A program made the translations under genes and the position numbers. Below the pieces are notes generated by a model, which saw nothing but the letters and a program-made list of their open reading frames with translations, did not search any database and was not told where the DNA came from. A stretch of 64,000 bases of DNA from the NCBI GenBank assembly GCA_032716605.1, contig CM064571.1, positions 20,575,871 to 20,639,870 of the forward strand, read 5' to 3'. This DNA comes from Paralithodes platypus (Eukaryota > Arthropoda > Malacostraca > Decapoda > Lithodidae). Of the stretch, positions 18,950-30,292 are shown piece by piece (positions within the stretch are counted from its first letter, which is position 1; each line of letters starts with the position of its first letter).

Positions 18950-19526
18950 TACATGACTACGATTAATATCCATTCATCGAATATTGGATATCAATCTAAT
19001 CAAACCTGTTATAACCCACATTCGAGTCAATAATGTATCGTAAATACAGTATATGGTAAATAAATGGCTAAAGATTATTATGACAGATCTGATCATCCCA
19101 ATTAAGGAAAATATAAGTTTTGTTTATGTGCATGAAGGAGACAAAAGGCTAGACTGCCTGCAACAAGAGGTCCCCCCCCCCCCCCCAGGTTGAAAGAGTA
19201 ATTGAGAGCCTAGATTACTGTCTGTGTAGGTGAGGCACACATAGAAACAGTGTAGGAAGCCAGGCAAATGTAACAGAGCTTTCAGCAACTCCTTACACTA
19301 TAACTATGTGGCCTCACCCATTTCTGCCCAGCATGTTTTCTACTTGAATATATATTTATCTATAGTAACTTCAATTAAGTTTTATACTGACCTTCCTCGG
19401 GTAATGATCTCCGTAATAACTCAGATCATGATAATTAGCTTTTTTTGTTTTGTTTTTAATTTTAGCGAATCTTTTATAGAAAAGTGATTAATACCGAAAT
19501 TATGTATGATTCTTTCATTTAACTTT

Positions 19527-19530
<4 letters not shown>
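18950..19530. other. Unassigned sequence
   Basis: No open frame with motifs. A 14-C run is at about 19172-19186. Confidence 0.5.
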
Positions 19531-19593
<63 letters not shown>

Positions 19594-19616
19594 CCTCCCC
19601 CCCTCCCCCCCTCCCC

Positions 19617-19676
<60 letters not shown>

Positions 19677-19717
19677 CTCCCCCCCCCCTCTCTCTCTCAC
19701 TCTCCCCCTCCCTATCG

Positions 19718-19785
<68 letters not shown>
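19531..19785. repeat. (CT)n compound microsatellite with C-rich interruptions
   Basis: CT runs alternate with CCCCCTCC segments at about 19591-19620 and 19673-19718. Both strands give long low-complexity frames. Confidence 0.95.
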
Positions 19786-19787
<2 letters not shown>

Positions 19788-20179
19788 ATGGCATGTCTAA
19801 TGTGTTTGTTTGTGTTCTTTTAATTGGCCTGGTCCTAGTTATACACCGGTATGATCAAAGGTTATATTATTTGTAAAGTTAATCAACCACTGTAAATATT
19901 TTTTAAACTCTTAATTCAAGCGATTCTCTTTCATTTGGTGTTTGCCATGAAAGTGGGGATGTTTTTTTTGGTGCGCTAATGAATGAATGGATGATGGAAT
20001 AGCGTGTGTGTGTGTGTGTGTGTGAGAGTGAGAGTGAGAGTGAGTGAGTGAGATTTACATGCATTTACATTGATACACTGCCCACACAGACATTACGATC
20101 CAAACGAGGTGGTCAGGACTTAATTCTAGTAGAGATGGCATATCCGATAGAAAAGGAAAGTTGAAGGAAAGGATAGAAG

Positions 20180-20182
<3 letters not shown>
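19786..20182. other. Unassigned sequence with short GT/GAGT run
   Basis: A GT then GAGAGT run lies at about 20003-20052. Nothing else is recognised. Confidence 0.5.
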
Positions 20183-20246
<64 letters not shown>

Positions 20247-20271
20247 CGAGAGAGAGAGAGAGAGAGAGAGT
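20183..20271. repeat. (GA)n microsatellite with CAGA interruption
   Basis: A GA run with CAGACAGACAGA near 20226-20238. Confidence 0.95.
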
Positions 20272-20480
20272 AATATGTTTCTCAGTACCGGTAGAGTATA
20301 TTCCCCCTCCGACCTTTTACTAAATAGTGTAAATGTGGATAGAAGGGCACCAGGGTTTATGCAACTAGTGCAATAGAGAAATAACAGACTATAATATAAT
20401 TTGCATACAAAGCTTCATAATCATTCCCTAATAATACTCCTTTTAACATATTCCTTAATAATATTTCCAGCCAAAAATTA

Positions 20481-20583
20481 TTTACCGTTCCTGTACCAAT
20501 GACGTATTTTGTATGTGGTATCAGTTACATTTAAACAACTTGATGAAGCTTAGGAAGGATGTCATTGGTACTGAATGGGTTAA
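20481..20583. mobile_element. Family B fold-back element, short copy B4
   Basis: The left end CCGTTCCTGTACCAATGACG and the right end ATGTCATTGGTACTGAATGG then GTTAA are reverse-complementary apart from a few changes. The interior retains AGCTTAGGAAGGATG. At 103 bp it is an internally deleted copy. Confidence 0.6.
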
Positions 20584-20611
20584 TTTGTATACGAAGCTGT
20601 ATAATTATTCC

Positions 20612-21087
20612 TTAACCCTTATTTAGCGGGCTAGGTGGTCTATTTGACCGTAGCGCCCAGCGGGTTTATTTTTACCCTAAATAGGGTTGTTTCCATGCTC
20701 ATTTTCATGCCTAAATAAGACCCAGAGCGTAAAACAAGTATCTATCCATGAAAGGGCGTAACCAGAGCTTTCCAATGACACCCGAACCATCCTTGTACGA
20801 CCACTGGTTCTCTTGCAACGATCGTGCAACACGAGTGCAAAAACCCTGAAATAAGGTAATTTCCTTACATAATTCCCTGTGTAGCGAGTGAGAAAGGAGG
20901 GGGGGAAAGTAGAATACAGTTCAGTATGTCCACGGTGGTCGTGGGGAGCGGTCATAGGGTTGGTACGCTCGTCCCACCGCTCAGCTCTCTCTCTCAGCAA
21001 CATTACGTGCTGAAAATGGCGCTCGACAGATGTCGTGCCAGATTTATTTCACTCGACATATGTTGCGCGCCGCCAGTTAAGGGTTAA
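20612..21087. mobile_element. TTAA element with TTAACCCTTA termini
   Basis: TTAACCCTTATTTAGCGGGC at the left and, reverse-complemented, TTAACCCTTAACTGGCGGCG at the right share a perfect 10-bp end and a partly matching GCGG block. The 476-bp interior is unusually CpG-rich for this window and has one 108-codon minus-strand frame (20677-21003) without recognisable motifs. The ends fit piggyBac-type non-autonomous elements. The interior is unlike families A and B. Confidence 0.6.
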
Positions 21088-21137
21088 TACTACTACGTTA
21101 ATAATATTCCTTAATAATAATACTTTGATAATATTCC

Positions 21138-21518
21138 TTAAGGGGGGTGACCTGCTTTTTTTCTCGCTTTTTCCCTCTCTCTTTAGTTTGTATCCATTTG
21201 GCCCCATTCAGCCTACTGTTTTAAGACGTTTACCCTCATCCAGATGTCAATATTTTTCTGGCGAGCGGTAGCGAGCCAGCATATTTTTGTTTTGACAGCA
21301 AGCTAAATTTGTACATTTTTTGATAGAAATATGTCTCCGGCGAAGCCGGATTTCTCCATACAATGTTGGCTCGCTATCGCTCGCCAGGAAAAAATCGACA
21401 CCTGGATGGGGATAAACGTCTTAAAACAGCTGGCTGAATGGGTCCGAATGGATACAAGCCAGGGAAAGTGAGAAAAGGAGAGAAAGATAAAAAAAAAAAA
21501 ACGGTGACCCCCCCTTAA
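21138..21518. mobile_element. Fold-back TTAA element related to family A, copy F1
   Basis: Both halves carry opposite-strand versions of one arm: TTAAGGGGGGTGACC with GCGAGCGGTAGCGAGCC at the left, GGCTCGCTATCGCTCGCC with GGTGACCCCCCCTTAA at the right. The arms pair over roughly 130 bp. The centre holds CATTTTTTGATAGAAATATG and TCCGGCGAAGCCGGA, counterparts of the two family A hairpins. Confidence 0.85.
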
Positions 21519-21571
21519 TAATACTTCCAACCAAATAATATTTATACATGCACAAGAACCCAACTTCAAGA

Positions 21572-23032
21572 ACACAATATATCACTATCCGTAAACAAAA
21601 CACAATATATCACTATCCGTAAACAAAACACAATATATCACTATCCGTAAACAAAACACAATATATCACTATCCGTAAACAAATCACAATATATCACTAT
21701 CCGTAAACAAATCACAATATATCACTATCCGTAAACAAATCACAATATATCACTATCCGTAAACAAATCACAATATATCACTATCCGTAAACAAATCACA
21801 TTATATCACTATCCGTAAACAAATCACAATATATCACTATCCGTAAACAAATCACAATATATCACTATCCGTAAACAAATCACAATATATCACTATCCGT
21901 AAACAAAACACAATATATCACTATCCGTAAACAAATCACAATGTATCACTATCCGTAAACAAATCACAATATATCACTATCCGTAAACAAATCACAATAT
22001 ATCACTATCCGTAAACAAATCACAATATATCACTATCCGTAAACAAATCACAATATATCACTATCTGTAAACAAATCACAATATATCACTATCCGTAAAC
22101 AAAACACAGTATATCACTATCCGTAAACAAATCACAATATATCACTATCCGTAAACAAATCACAATATATCACTATCCGTAAACAAAACACAGTATATCA
22201 CTATCCGTAAACAAAACACAATATATCACTATCCGTAAACAAATCACAATATATCACTATCCGTAAACAAATCACAATATATCACTATCCGTAAACAAAT
22301 CACAATATATCACTATCCGTAAACAAATCACAATATATCACTATCCGTAAACAAATCACAATATATCACTATCCGTAAACAAAACACAATATATCACTAT
22401 CCGTAAACAAAACACAATATATCACTATCCGTAAACAATCACAATATATCACTATCCGTAAACAAATCACAATATATCACTATCCGTAAACAAATCACAA
22501 TATATCACTATCCGTAAACAAAACACAATATATCACTATCCGTAAACAAATCACAATATATCACTATCCGTAAACAAATCACAATATATCACTATCCGTA
22601 AACAAATCACAATATATCACTATCCGTAAACAAATCACAATATATCACTATCCGTAAACAAATCACAATATATCACTATCCGTAAACAAATCACAATATA
22701 TCACTATCCGTAAACAAAACACAGTATATCACTATCCGTAAACAAATCACAATATATCACTATCCGTAAACAAATCACAATATATCACTATCCGTAAACA
22801 AAACACAATATATCACTATCCGTAAACAAAACACAATATATCACTATCCGTAAACAAATCACAATATATCACTATCCGTAAACAAATCACAATATATCAC
22901 TATCCGTAAACAAATCACAATATATCACTATCCGTAAACAAAACACAATATATCACTATCCGTAAACAAATCACAATATATCACTATCCGTAAACAAATC
23001 ACAATATATCACTATCCGTAAACAAATCACAA
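21572..23032 (+). repeat. 28-bp minisatellite
   Basis: About 52 units of CACAATATATCACTATCCGT plus AAACAAA(T/A). The last base alternates between T and A in blocks, and ACACAG marks a few units, so sub-blocks appear to have been copied together. It begins about 55 bp after element F1. Confidence 0.95.
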
Positions 23033-23330
23033 TGGCCTAATTAGGTCTCCAATGTAGGACGACCAAAAGGCAAATCTTGTTACCTGGGAGAAACATGCAC
23101 GGGAAAAATCTTAGGGAAAGTTTGGACCTTCCGAGGAAACAGAATAAAAGTTGGTAATATGGTCAACGTATCTCCTCCGCACTGGTACACACACATACTG
23201 TACATACACACACGCACATACACAGTCGCTCACACACACACACACACATAGTCACTAACACACACAGGCATTACCTCCCCCACACACACATAGGCCTATA
23301 TACAAACATACAGTCATCCCCCCCCCCACA
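23033..23330. other. Unassigned sequence with CA-rich scatter
   Basis: Short CA runs are dispersed near 23188-23270. No coding signal. Confidence 0.5.
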
Positions 23331-23331
23331 T

Positions 23332-23332
<1 letters not shown>

Positions 23333-23384
<52 letters not shown>
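23333..23384. repeat. (CA)n microsatellite
   Basis: A CA run of about 50 bp. Confidence 0.95.
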
Positions 23385-23387
<3 letters not shown>

Positions 23388-23490
23388 CTTAACCTTGCCC
23401 TTTAACACACAGTAATTAACGGCCAATTTACCTGTCAGTACACCTGGCATATCAGCGAAACAGATCACCCTGGGAAGATCTGGAGAGTAA

Positions 23491-24075
23491 TTAACCCCTT
23501 CAGTACCGGGGCCGTCCTTTTAACCCCTTCTATACCGGTGACGTATTTGGGTTTGATTTCAGCTACATTTAGGCTATTTTATGCAGTTTAAGAAGGAGCT
23601 GTGGTAGTTAAATGGGTTACCGGTAAGTGAGATAGTTCGAAGCCTGTTTATTAAGGAGAGATCTCCACTTGAGGGATTTTTTTCTTGACCCCTTTCTCCC
23701 TCATGTTTAGCCCCATTGCTTTTGATATTATAAAACGTTTGCCCCATTAGTTTAGCGATTTTAAGAACTTTCACCCCATATTAAGACCTTTCGTGCAATT
23801 CAGGTGTCGATTTTATCCTGGCGAGCGATAGCGAGCCTGTAATTTAAGAGGAACCGGCTTTCAGCCGGGACATTTTTCTACCGAAAAAATGTACAAATTT
23901 ATCTTGAAAGGGGGTCTAGGGGGTGTAATTTTAAGATTGATGGAATTCTAGGGAACGAACTAAAAACCTCCCCTTAACCCTTCTTATTACCAGATCCTTC
24001 TTAAACTGCACAGCATCCCCTAAATACCTTGAATAAAGCTAACAGACGTCGCCGGTAGCCTACAGAAAGGGTTAA
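23491..24075. mobile_element. Family B fold-back element, copy B5, hosting family A copy A13
   Basis: The left end is TTAACCCCTTCAGTACCGGG, followed after about 30 bp by a second TTAACCCCTTCTATACCGGT, so the terminus itself is duplicated. The right end is CTACAGAAAGGGTTAA at 24060-24075. The arms pair through GCAGTTTAAGAAGGAGCTG on one side and AGATCCTTCTTAAACTGCAC on the other. Copy A13 sits between them at TTAA. Confidence 0.75.
23651..23977 (+). mobile_element. Family A TTAA element, copy A13
   Basis: A complete copy with TTAA at both ends, with the CCGGCTTTCAGCCGG hairpin form and one extra A in the AT hairpin (GAAAAAATGT). Confidence 0.95.
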
Positions 24076-24104
24076 CACTCATTTGCATATTGATAGTGAG
24101 AATA

Positions 24105-24173
24105 CTGGTGTGTGTGTGTGTACTCTTCACTTATTTCACCCATAACTCCTAACTCTTTTAATACTATGCTATT

Positions 24174-24214
<41 letters not shown>

Positions 24215-24360
24215 TTTGTGTGTGTGTGCGTGTGTGTCTTTGTGTGTGTGTGTACTCTTCACTTATTTCACCCATAACTCTTAACTCTTTTAATACTATG
24301 CTATTAAGTGTGTGTGTGTGTGGGTGGGTGTCTTTGTGTTGTGTGTGTGTGTGTGTGCGT
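24105..24360. repeat. (GT)n runs with a 60-bp duplicated spacer
   Basis: GT runs flank two copies of a segment containing CTCTTCACTTATTTCACCCA and ACTATGCTATTAAGTG (24120-24176 and 24253-24310). The duplicate probably arose by slippage or unequal exchange between the GT runs. Confidence 0.9.
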
Positions 24361-24589
24361 GATTTTGAAATTATATTGCGTTATCTAGCTGATAGCATTC
24401 GAAATAATCCTGAGCATTTCCTGAGCATACGAACAAATGGTGGGAGTTTGGGCGACAGGACTCGGATTATGGACACCGAGATGACACATAAATAGACATA
24501 TGAGTGGTGAGGATCCCGAGGGTGCAGGAGAGAAAGTTATGTGAAAGCCTGACATAAAAACGTAGTGATGTATATGAGAGAGGGAGAGA

Positions 24590-24624
24590 TTGAGTGTGTG
24601 TGTGAAAGTGAGAGAGAAAGTGTG

Positions 24625-24681
<57 letters not shown>
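24590..24681. repeat. (GT)/(GA)n microsatellite
   Basis: A GTGTGAAAGTGAGAG stretch passes into a GA run of about 50 bp. Confidence 0.9.
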
Positions 24682-24683
<2 letters not shown>

Positions 24684-25208
24684 AATGATGCCTCAGTATT
24701 GTAATAGGATACCATGCTACTAATTAAGAGATGATGATGGCGGTGGTGGTGGGGTGGATGCAGTGCTATATAACCACATAATGGAAGTTCAAGGAGTGGA
24801 GGAGAGATATACGATATACACTAAGACCAAACATACAACATTTATATACAGAGATATACGATATACACTAAGACAAAACATACAACATTTATATACAGAG
24901 AGGTAGTTGAGAAATCGACCAACTGGGTTTTAAATATTTTATTTAGAAATAGATTGGTGATAAATTATAATTTTATAAATATACTATATAAATATACTGT
25001 ATATAAATATATATATATATACAGTATATATATAATACATACGGTAATCGAAAGCTGCAAGCCACCCAGCTGCCCCAAACAACAAGAATAACAAGAGTGA
25101 GGCGAGCGGTAATTAACCTCACGTCGAGGAAAAAATAAAGATGTAAGACAAAACTAATATGGGCGGTTAGGGTGCAGAGTAGCTCAACTATATTCAGTAT
25201 AATGACCG
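24682..25208. other. Unassigned AT-rich sequence with a short duplication
   Basis: AGAGATATACGATATACACT plus the following 27 bases is duplicated at 24803-24898. A TA-rich palindromic stretch (ACTGTATATAAATATATATA and its counterpart) lies at about 24988-25038. Confidence 0.6.
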
Positions 25209-25376
25209 AAGTGAGAGAGAGAGAGAGAGTGAGTGAGTGAGAGAGAGAGAGAGAGAGAGTGAGAGTGAGTGAGAGTGAGTGAGTGAGTGAGTGAGTGAGT
25301 GAGTGAGTGAGAGAGAGAGATGGAGAGAGTGAGTGAGTGAGTGAGAGAGAGAGAGAGTGTGAGTGAGTTAGTTAAA
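25209..25376. repeat. (GAGT)n/(GA)n microsatellite
   Basis: GA and GAGT units alternate over about 165 bp. Confidence 0.95.
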
Positions 25377-25755
25377 GTTATAATGGTAGGAAGACAAATG
25401 GGGCAGACAGTTCAAGTGGAGTTTACTTGGTTCCCTTGGAAAGTATTAACCCTCGTATGTCATATTAATGGTTGTTAGTATTGTATGGAAATGAATTAAT
25501 ATTAGACAATGTTAACCTACAAATAATAATACATTTGACATATTGAAAGTTATGCGAGTAAACAAATTAAAAGTGGTTACTAGACAATATAGGCTAATAT
25601 AGTAATTACGATTGTGATGACAAATGAAAGAAACAAGAATGACTAAATATCGATGGAATAAATGCATAAGGTAATAAATATATAACGCGTATGATGAAAA
25701 CCATAGAATATGTTATACATAAATATACTGTATAAGCTTTTAGAAAGTTGGCACA
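25377..25755. other. Unassigned AT-rich sequence
   Basis: No gene or repeat recognised. Confidence 0.5.
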
Positions 25756-26091
25756 TTAAGGGGAGGTTTTTAGTTTGGTCTCTAGATATCCATCAAGCTT
25801 AAAATTACACCCCCTTGAGCCCCTTTCAAGATTAATTTGTACATTTTTCGGTAGAAAAATGTCCCGGCTGAAAGCCGGTTCCTCTTAAATAATAGGCTCG
25901 CTATCGCTTGCCAGGATAAGATCGACACCTAAATGGCACGAAAGGTCTTAAAATTGACAGAAATGGGTCGAAAGTTCTTAAAATCGTCCAAATAATGGGG
26001 CGAACGTCTTAAAACTAGAAAAGCAATGGGGCTAAACATGAGGGAGAAAGGGGTCAAGACAAAAATCCCTCAAGTGGAGATCTCCCCTGAA
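25756..26091 (-). mobile_element. Family A TTAA element, copy A14
   Basis: A complete copy with left TTAA and right TGAA. The hairpin is in the CCGGCTGAAAGCCGG form, that is, GGCTTTCAGCC on the other strand. Confidence 0.9.
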
Positions 26092-26230
26092 GGTTAGTGA
26101 ACGGTAGGGCTGTGTCGTCAATATTTCTTCTGATATTATAAAAGTGACTAGGCTGGGAAAGGGGGCAACTCATGAATATATAGTACCGGTAGGCTATATC
26201 GGTTGAGTGAAAAAAATGAGAGAGAGAGAG

Positions 26231-26540
26231 AGAGTATGTGTGTGTAGGCTATGTGTATCTGTGGGTGTGGGTGGGTGGGTGAGTATGTGTGTGTAGGCTA
26301 TGTGTATGGGGGGGTGGGGGGGGGGGGGGGGGTGATTATGTGTGTGTAGGCTATGTGTATCTGTGGGTGTGGGTGGGTGGGTGAGTATGTGTGTGTAGGC
26401 TATGTGTATGGGTGGGTGGGTGAGTATGTGTGTGTAGGCTATGTGTATCGGTGGGTGTGGGTGGGTGGGTGGGTGAGTATGTGTGTGTAGGCTATGTGTA
26501 TCGGTGGGTGGGTGGGTATGTGGGTGCGTGTGCTTATGTG
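26231..26540 (+). repeat. GT-rich minisatellite, about 50-55 bp unit
   Basis: About six units share GTGTGTGTAGGCTATGTGTA followed by a variable GGTGGGTG run. One unit carries a long poly-G tract (26308-26332). Confidence 0.85.
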
Positions 26541-26623
26541 TGCTTGTCCTACTTACCGTGATCCCCAGAAAGTATTAAGTTAATGAGATGACATTTATGA
26601 AGATTACGGGCCAACGATGACTT

Positions 26624-26626
<3 letters not shown>

Positions 26627-26718
<92 letters not shown>
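26627..26718. repeat. (CT)n microsatellite
   Basis: A CT run of about 90 bp with one TTTC interruption. It is followed by a three-fold repeat of CTTTGAT(AATC). Confidence 0.95.
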
Positions 26719-26721
<3 letters not shown>

Positions 26722-26855
26722 ATAATCCTCTTTGATAATCCTCTTTGATCTTAATATAATTTAATCTCATGGTTCCTTAATATAATTATGCACTTCCTCT
26801 CTTCTCTCCAAGGCTATCTTACTGGTATGCTTAACTTTGATCTGGGTATTTCCTT

Positions 26856-26856
<1 letters not shown>

Positions 26857-26919
<63 letters not shown>
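26857..26919. repeat. (TA)n(GT)n microsatellite
   Basis: A short TA run passes into about 45 bp of GT. Confidence 0.95.
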
Positions 26920-26920
<1 letters not shown>

Positions 26921-27234
26921 GGTCGTCTGTCTTCATATAGATATATATAAATACTTTTCAACTTGTAATAAAGTCATACCGGTACATAAAATATTCACGA
27001 TAAATATATTTGGACATGATATAAATTGGTGTCCCTGCCCCACAGATTCTCAGCTTCCCCTCACACCTGTCATCACCACTACCCGGGATTTAATTAACAT
27101 TTACCGTTTTCCTTATTCCTCTTTATTTATTTCTATATTTCTACCTTGCATTCTTCTTTCTTCTGTTATTTCATCTACTACTTTTTTTTCTTTCTTTATA
27201 TGCTTTTCTTGTGTTTCCTTTTTAATTCTTTGCG
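26920..27234. other. Unassigned T-rich sequence
   Basis: No coding or repeat signal beyond general T richness. Confidence 0.5.
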
Positions 27235-27310
27235 AGTCGTGGCAAAGTCAGTAGAGCGTAGGCTGCTGATCAAAGGGTCGGCGGATCAAGCCAGCACTGT
27301 CAAAATGTTA
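27235..27310 (+). mobile_element. tRNA-like SINE head (degenerate)
   Basis: GTGGCAAAGTCAGTAGAGCG resembles the D arm and A box of a tRNA. It is followed by GGCTGCTGATCAAAGGGTC (anticodon-arm-like) and GGCGGATCAAGCC, a decayed B box. Stems do not close well, so it is a SINE head or tRNA pseudogene and not a tRNA gene. Confidence 0.45.
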
Positions 27311-27718
27311 TAGGTAGATGGCAAGCTCGTCAACTTGACCTAGCGATTCGTGACAAACGCCAAATATTAATGGCCACCCCTTCTCGGGAATTACGGTGTC
27401 TGGAAAAAAACAAAACAAAAACACCTTGGTATCTTAGGCACTCTGCTTTCTTCTTCAATCCATCTCTTTCTCTATCCGCAGCCTTGAGGGGTTGCTGGAC
27501 CTGTTGTTGCTTGATTCCCTTTGCACTCATGTCTTGGCCTTCTTCCTTTCCTTCATCTTTCTCTCTTTTTCTCGTTGCTTCCTATATTTCCTCATTCATT
27601 CTTATCAGGCTTACTCCTTTACTCCCCCCACCCCCCATCTCTCCCAGCCTCCTCCATCTTCCACTCTTAGTATACTTCTAACTTTCTCCATCCATCTTTT
27701 ACTCGTGTTTAGGTTCAT
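27311..27718. other. Unassigned sequence, C/T-rich toward the right
   Basis: Open frames at 27370-27710 are C/T-rich low complexity without domains. Confidence 0.5.
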
Positions 27719-27737
27719 GTCTCTCTCTCTCCTCCCC

Positions 27738-27825
<88 letters not shown>

Positions 27826-27858
27826 GCTCGCTCGCTCGCTCGCTCGCTCTCTCTCTTG

Positions 27859-27905
<47 letters not shown>

Positions 27906-27907
27906 GC

Positions 27908-27974
<67 letters not shown>
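27719..27974. repeat. (CT)n microsatellite with GCTC interruptions
   Basis: CT runs are interrupted by GCTCGCTCGCTC blocks at about 27826-27866 and 27905-27922, which appear to be a duplicated segment. Confidence 0.95.
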
Positions 27975-27976
<2 letters not shown>

Positions 27977-28144
27977 ACTCCACCCAGCCATATCCCTCCT
28001 CCTTTTTCACAGACCAATTTAGTTAATAACGTGCCACCCTTCCTTCTCGCTCACACACAACCTCCAGAGCCTCTCTATAGTACACTCGGATACCACAGTT
28101 TCTAGCCCACACGTGAGAATTCGTGGACCCCCTAGGTTTTTCTT

Positions 28145-28320
28145 TATGTAAATATAACTACCCGGAATTATATATTATTATTATATATTATCTGGAATTA
28201 TATATTGTTATTATATATTATCTGGAATTATATAATATTATTATTATATATTATCTGGAATTATATAATATTATTATATATTATCTGGAATTATATAATA
28301 TTATTATTATATTATATCTA
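28145..28320 (+). repeat. AT-rich minisatellite, left part
   Basis: Units consist of TTATCTGGAATTATAT plus a variable number of ATT/TATA steps (27-33 bp). The same array resumes at 29118, so the intervening LINE fragment divides a formerly continuous array. Confidence 0.9.
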
Positions 28321-28327
28321 TCTATCT

Positions 28328-29117
28328 ATATGCTCAGGCCCAATCCCCATTTTGGGGGTAGCCGACTCAAGACAGAGCAAGAACAGGGAAAACACAAAAA
28401 CAACATAAAACAACAAATAAACACAGATAAAAAGCACAAACTCACACACATCCAGGTCACCCAGGAGAAGACCCAGAGACCAGGGTTACCAAGGTCGCTC
28501 CAGCACTCCCCCGGCCCCTGACCACCAGGAGAGGTTCCGATCTCGGCAGGCAGACATGCAGCGGAGCCAAAGCGACAAGCCCTCCCACCACACTTCCAGG
28601 CACACCCTTCATATTAATCGTCTCCCCGGGCCAGGCGCCTCATGGACTATTATCTAGTCGAACTTGCGCCCGACCCCTTACTCCAAATGACCACGTGTTC
28701 ACTCAACTATTCACAAGCATTCTTCATTCACTCCTGTCCACCACCACTTCCCCTGCCTGATCTATAGTCATTCCTCTATCATCCAAAGCCTTTCTTACAC
28801 AGTCTCTCCATCTCAATGGGGGTCTTCCTGCCCTTCTATCTCCCCTTGTACCTGACTCACATATTCTCTTTGTAAGCCTTTCATCTCCCATTCGTTCAAC
28901 ATGACCATACCAGCTCAGCACCCTTCTGTCCACTCTGGCTGACAAATATTCCTGCTGCCCCACTCTCCTACGTATCTCTTCATTCCTCAATCTGTCTCTA
29001 CGAGTAACTCCACACATACTCCTCAAGCAGCTCATCTCCATCACATCCAGCCCTCTTTTCTCCTTTTTCTTCAGAGCCCATGTCTCAGCCCCATACATCA
29101 CTGTTGGCACAACAATT
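28328..29117 (-). mobile_element. RTE-like LINE 3' fragment inserted in the AT minisatellite
   Basis: The fragment is on the minus strand. Its 3' end carries GGCTACCCCCAAAATGGGGA next to a TATAGATAGATAGA tail (28315-28330), and its truncated 5' end is at about 29117. The coding remnant 28724-29110 occupies the 5' half; the rest is 3' UTR. The flanking minisatellite is otherwise continuous. Confidence 0.8.
28724..29110 (-). pseudogene. LINE polyprotein C-terminus (RTE-type)
   Basis: About 128 codons read PTVMYGAETWALKKKEKRGL at the start, then MEMSCLRSMCGVTRRDRLRN, LSWYGHVERMGD and GRPPLRWRDCV. This series (GAETW, EM..LR...G..R.DR.RN, WYGHV.RM, GRP..RW.D) is typical of the region after the RT domain in RTE-type and related LINEs. 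There is no RT catalytic box, so only the C-terminal part is present. The nominal first codon is an internal residue of the parent protein. Confidence 0.85.
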
Positions 29118-29607
29118 TTATATTATCTGGAATTATATATTATTATTATATATTATCTGGAATTATATATTATTATATATTATCTGGAATTATATATTAT
29201 TATTATATATTATCTGGAATTATATATTATTATTATATATTATCTGGAATTATATATTATTATTATATATTATCTGGAATTATATATTATTATATATTAT
29301 CTGGAATTATATATTATATATTATCTGGAATTATATATTATTATTATATATTATCTGGAATTATATATTATTATATATTATCTGGAATTATATAATATTA
29401 TTATTATATATTATCTGGAATTATATATTATTATATATTATCTGGAATTATATAATATTATTATTATATATTATCTGGAATTATATATTATTATATATTA
29501 TCTGGTATTATATATTATTATTATATATTATATGGAATTATATATTATTATTATATATTATCTGGAATTATATATTATTATTATATATTATCTGGAATTA
29601 TATATTC
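29118..29607 (+). repeat. AT-rich minisatellite, right part
   Basis: About 17 units of TTATCTGGAATTATAT plus ATTATTATATA variants. The long Tyr/Ile/Leu/Asn frame across it is repeat translation. Confidence 0.95.
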
Positions 29608-29812
29608 TTGGAATCCGAAAGTTTATATTTTGTGTGTATAATAAACCATGTTTTTGTTGATGGCCTAAACACAAGAATAGGTACAGTAAACCAATAGAAA
29701 TATCATTATCGGACTAACGGCGTTCTTTGAGATAATTTGTGATTGTCACTTCCAAAGCCATAATTTGAACTATAAACCACAATGTCATCTTTGCATCTAC
29801 AATAATACAGAC

Positions 29813-30138
29813 TTAAGGGGAGGTTTCCACTTGAGGGATTATTTTCTTGACCCCTTTCTCCCTCATGTTTAGCCCCATTGCTTTTGATATTATAAAACGT
29901 TTGCCCCATTAGTTTAGCGATTTTATGAACTTTCACCCCATATTAAGACCTTTCGTGCAATTCAGGTGTCGATTTTATCCTGGCGAGCGATAGCGAGCCT
30001 GTAATTTAAGAGGAACCGGCCTTCGGCCGGGACATTTTTCTACCGAAAAATGTACAAATTTGTCTTGAAAGGGACTCAAGGGGGTGTAATTTTAAGCTTG
30101 ATGGAGGTCTAGAGAACAAACTAAATACCTCCCCTTAA
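29813..30138 (+). mobile_element. Family A TTAA element, copy A15
   Basis: A complete copy from TTAAGGGGAGGTTTCC to CCTCCCCTTAA with both hairpins perfect. Confidence 0.95.
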
Positions 30139-30149
30139 AATAATGGACT

Positions 30150-30292
30150 CGGCTTTCGTTGGCAGTCAGAGGGTTGAATGAGATACTCTTTATACCCTTG
30201 TAATTACCACAGATCATTCCTAAATTGTATAAAATCGTCTATTGATAGCCAGAAAAAGCTGCTAAAACGCGACATGATCCTCAAAGGGTTAA
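30150..30292 (-). mobile_element. Family B arm fragment
   Basis: The right arm only: CCACAGATCATTCCTAAATT, AAATCGTCTATTGATAGCCA and GATCCTCAAAGGGTTAA. The matching left arm is missing. Confidence 0.6.

Noticed and set aside
20677..21003. A 108-codon frame as a host gene
   Set aside because: It lies within TTAACCCTTA termini and shows no domain, splice or codon evidence.
21572..23032. Regular 28-bp repeats resembling a CRISPR array
   Set aside because: Units are directly adjacent with no unique spacers, the sequence is eukaryotic, and no cas genes are near. The same holds for 17455-18722 and 44284-45425.
27235..27310. Possible intact tRNA gene
   Set aside because: The T arm reads GGCGGATCAAGCC and the acceptor ends do not pair, so it is a degenerate SINE head or pseudogene.
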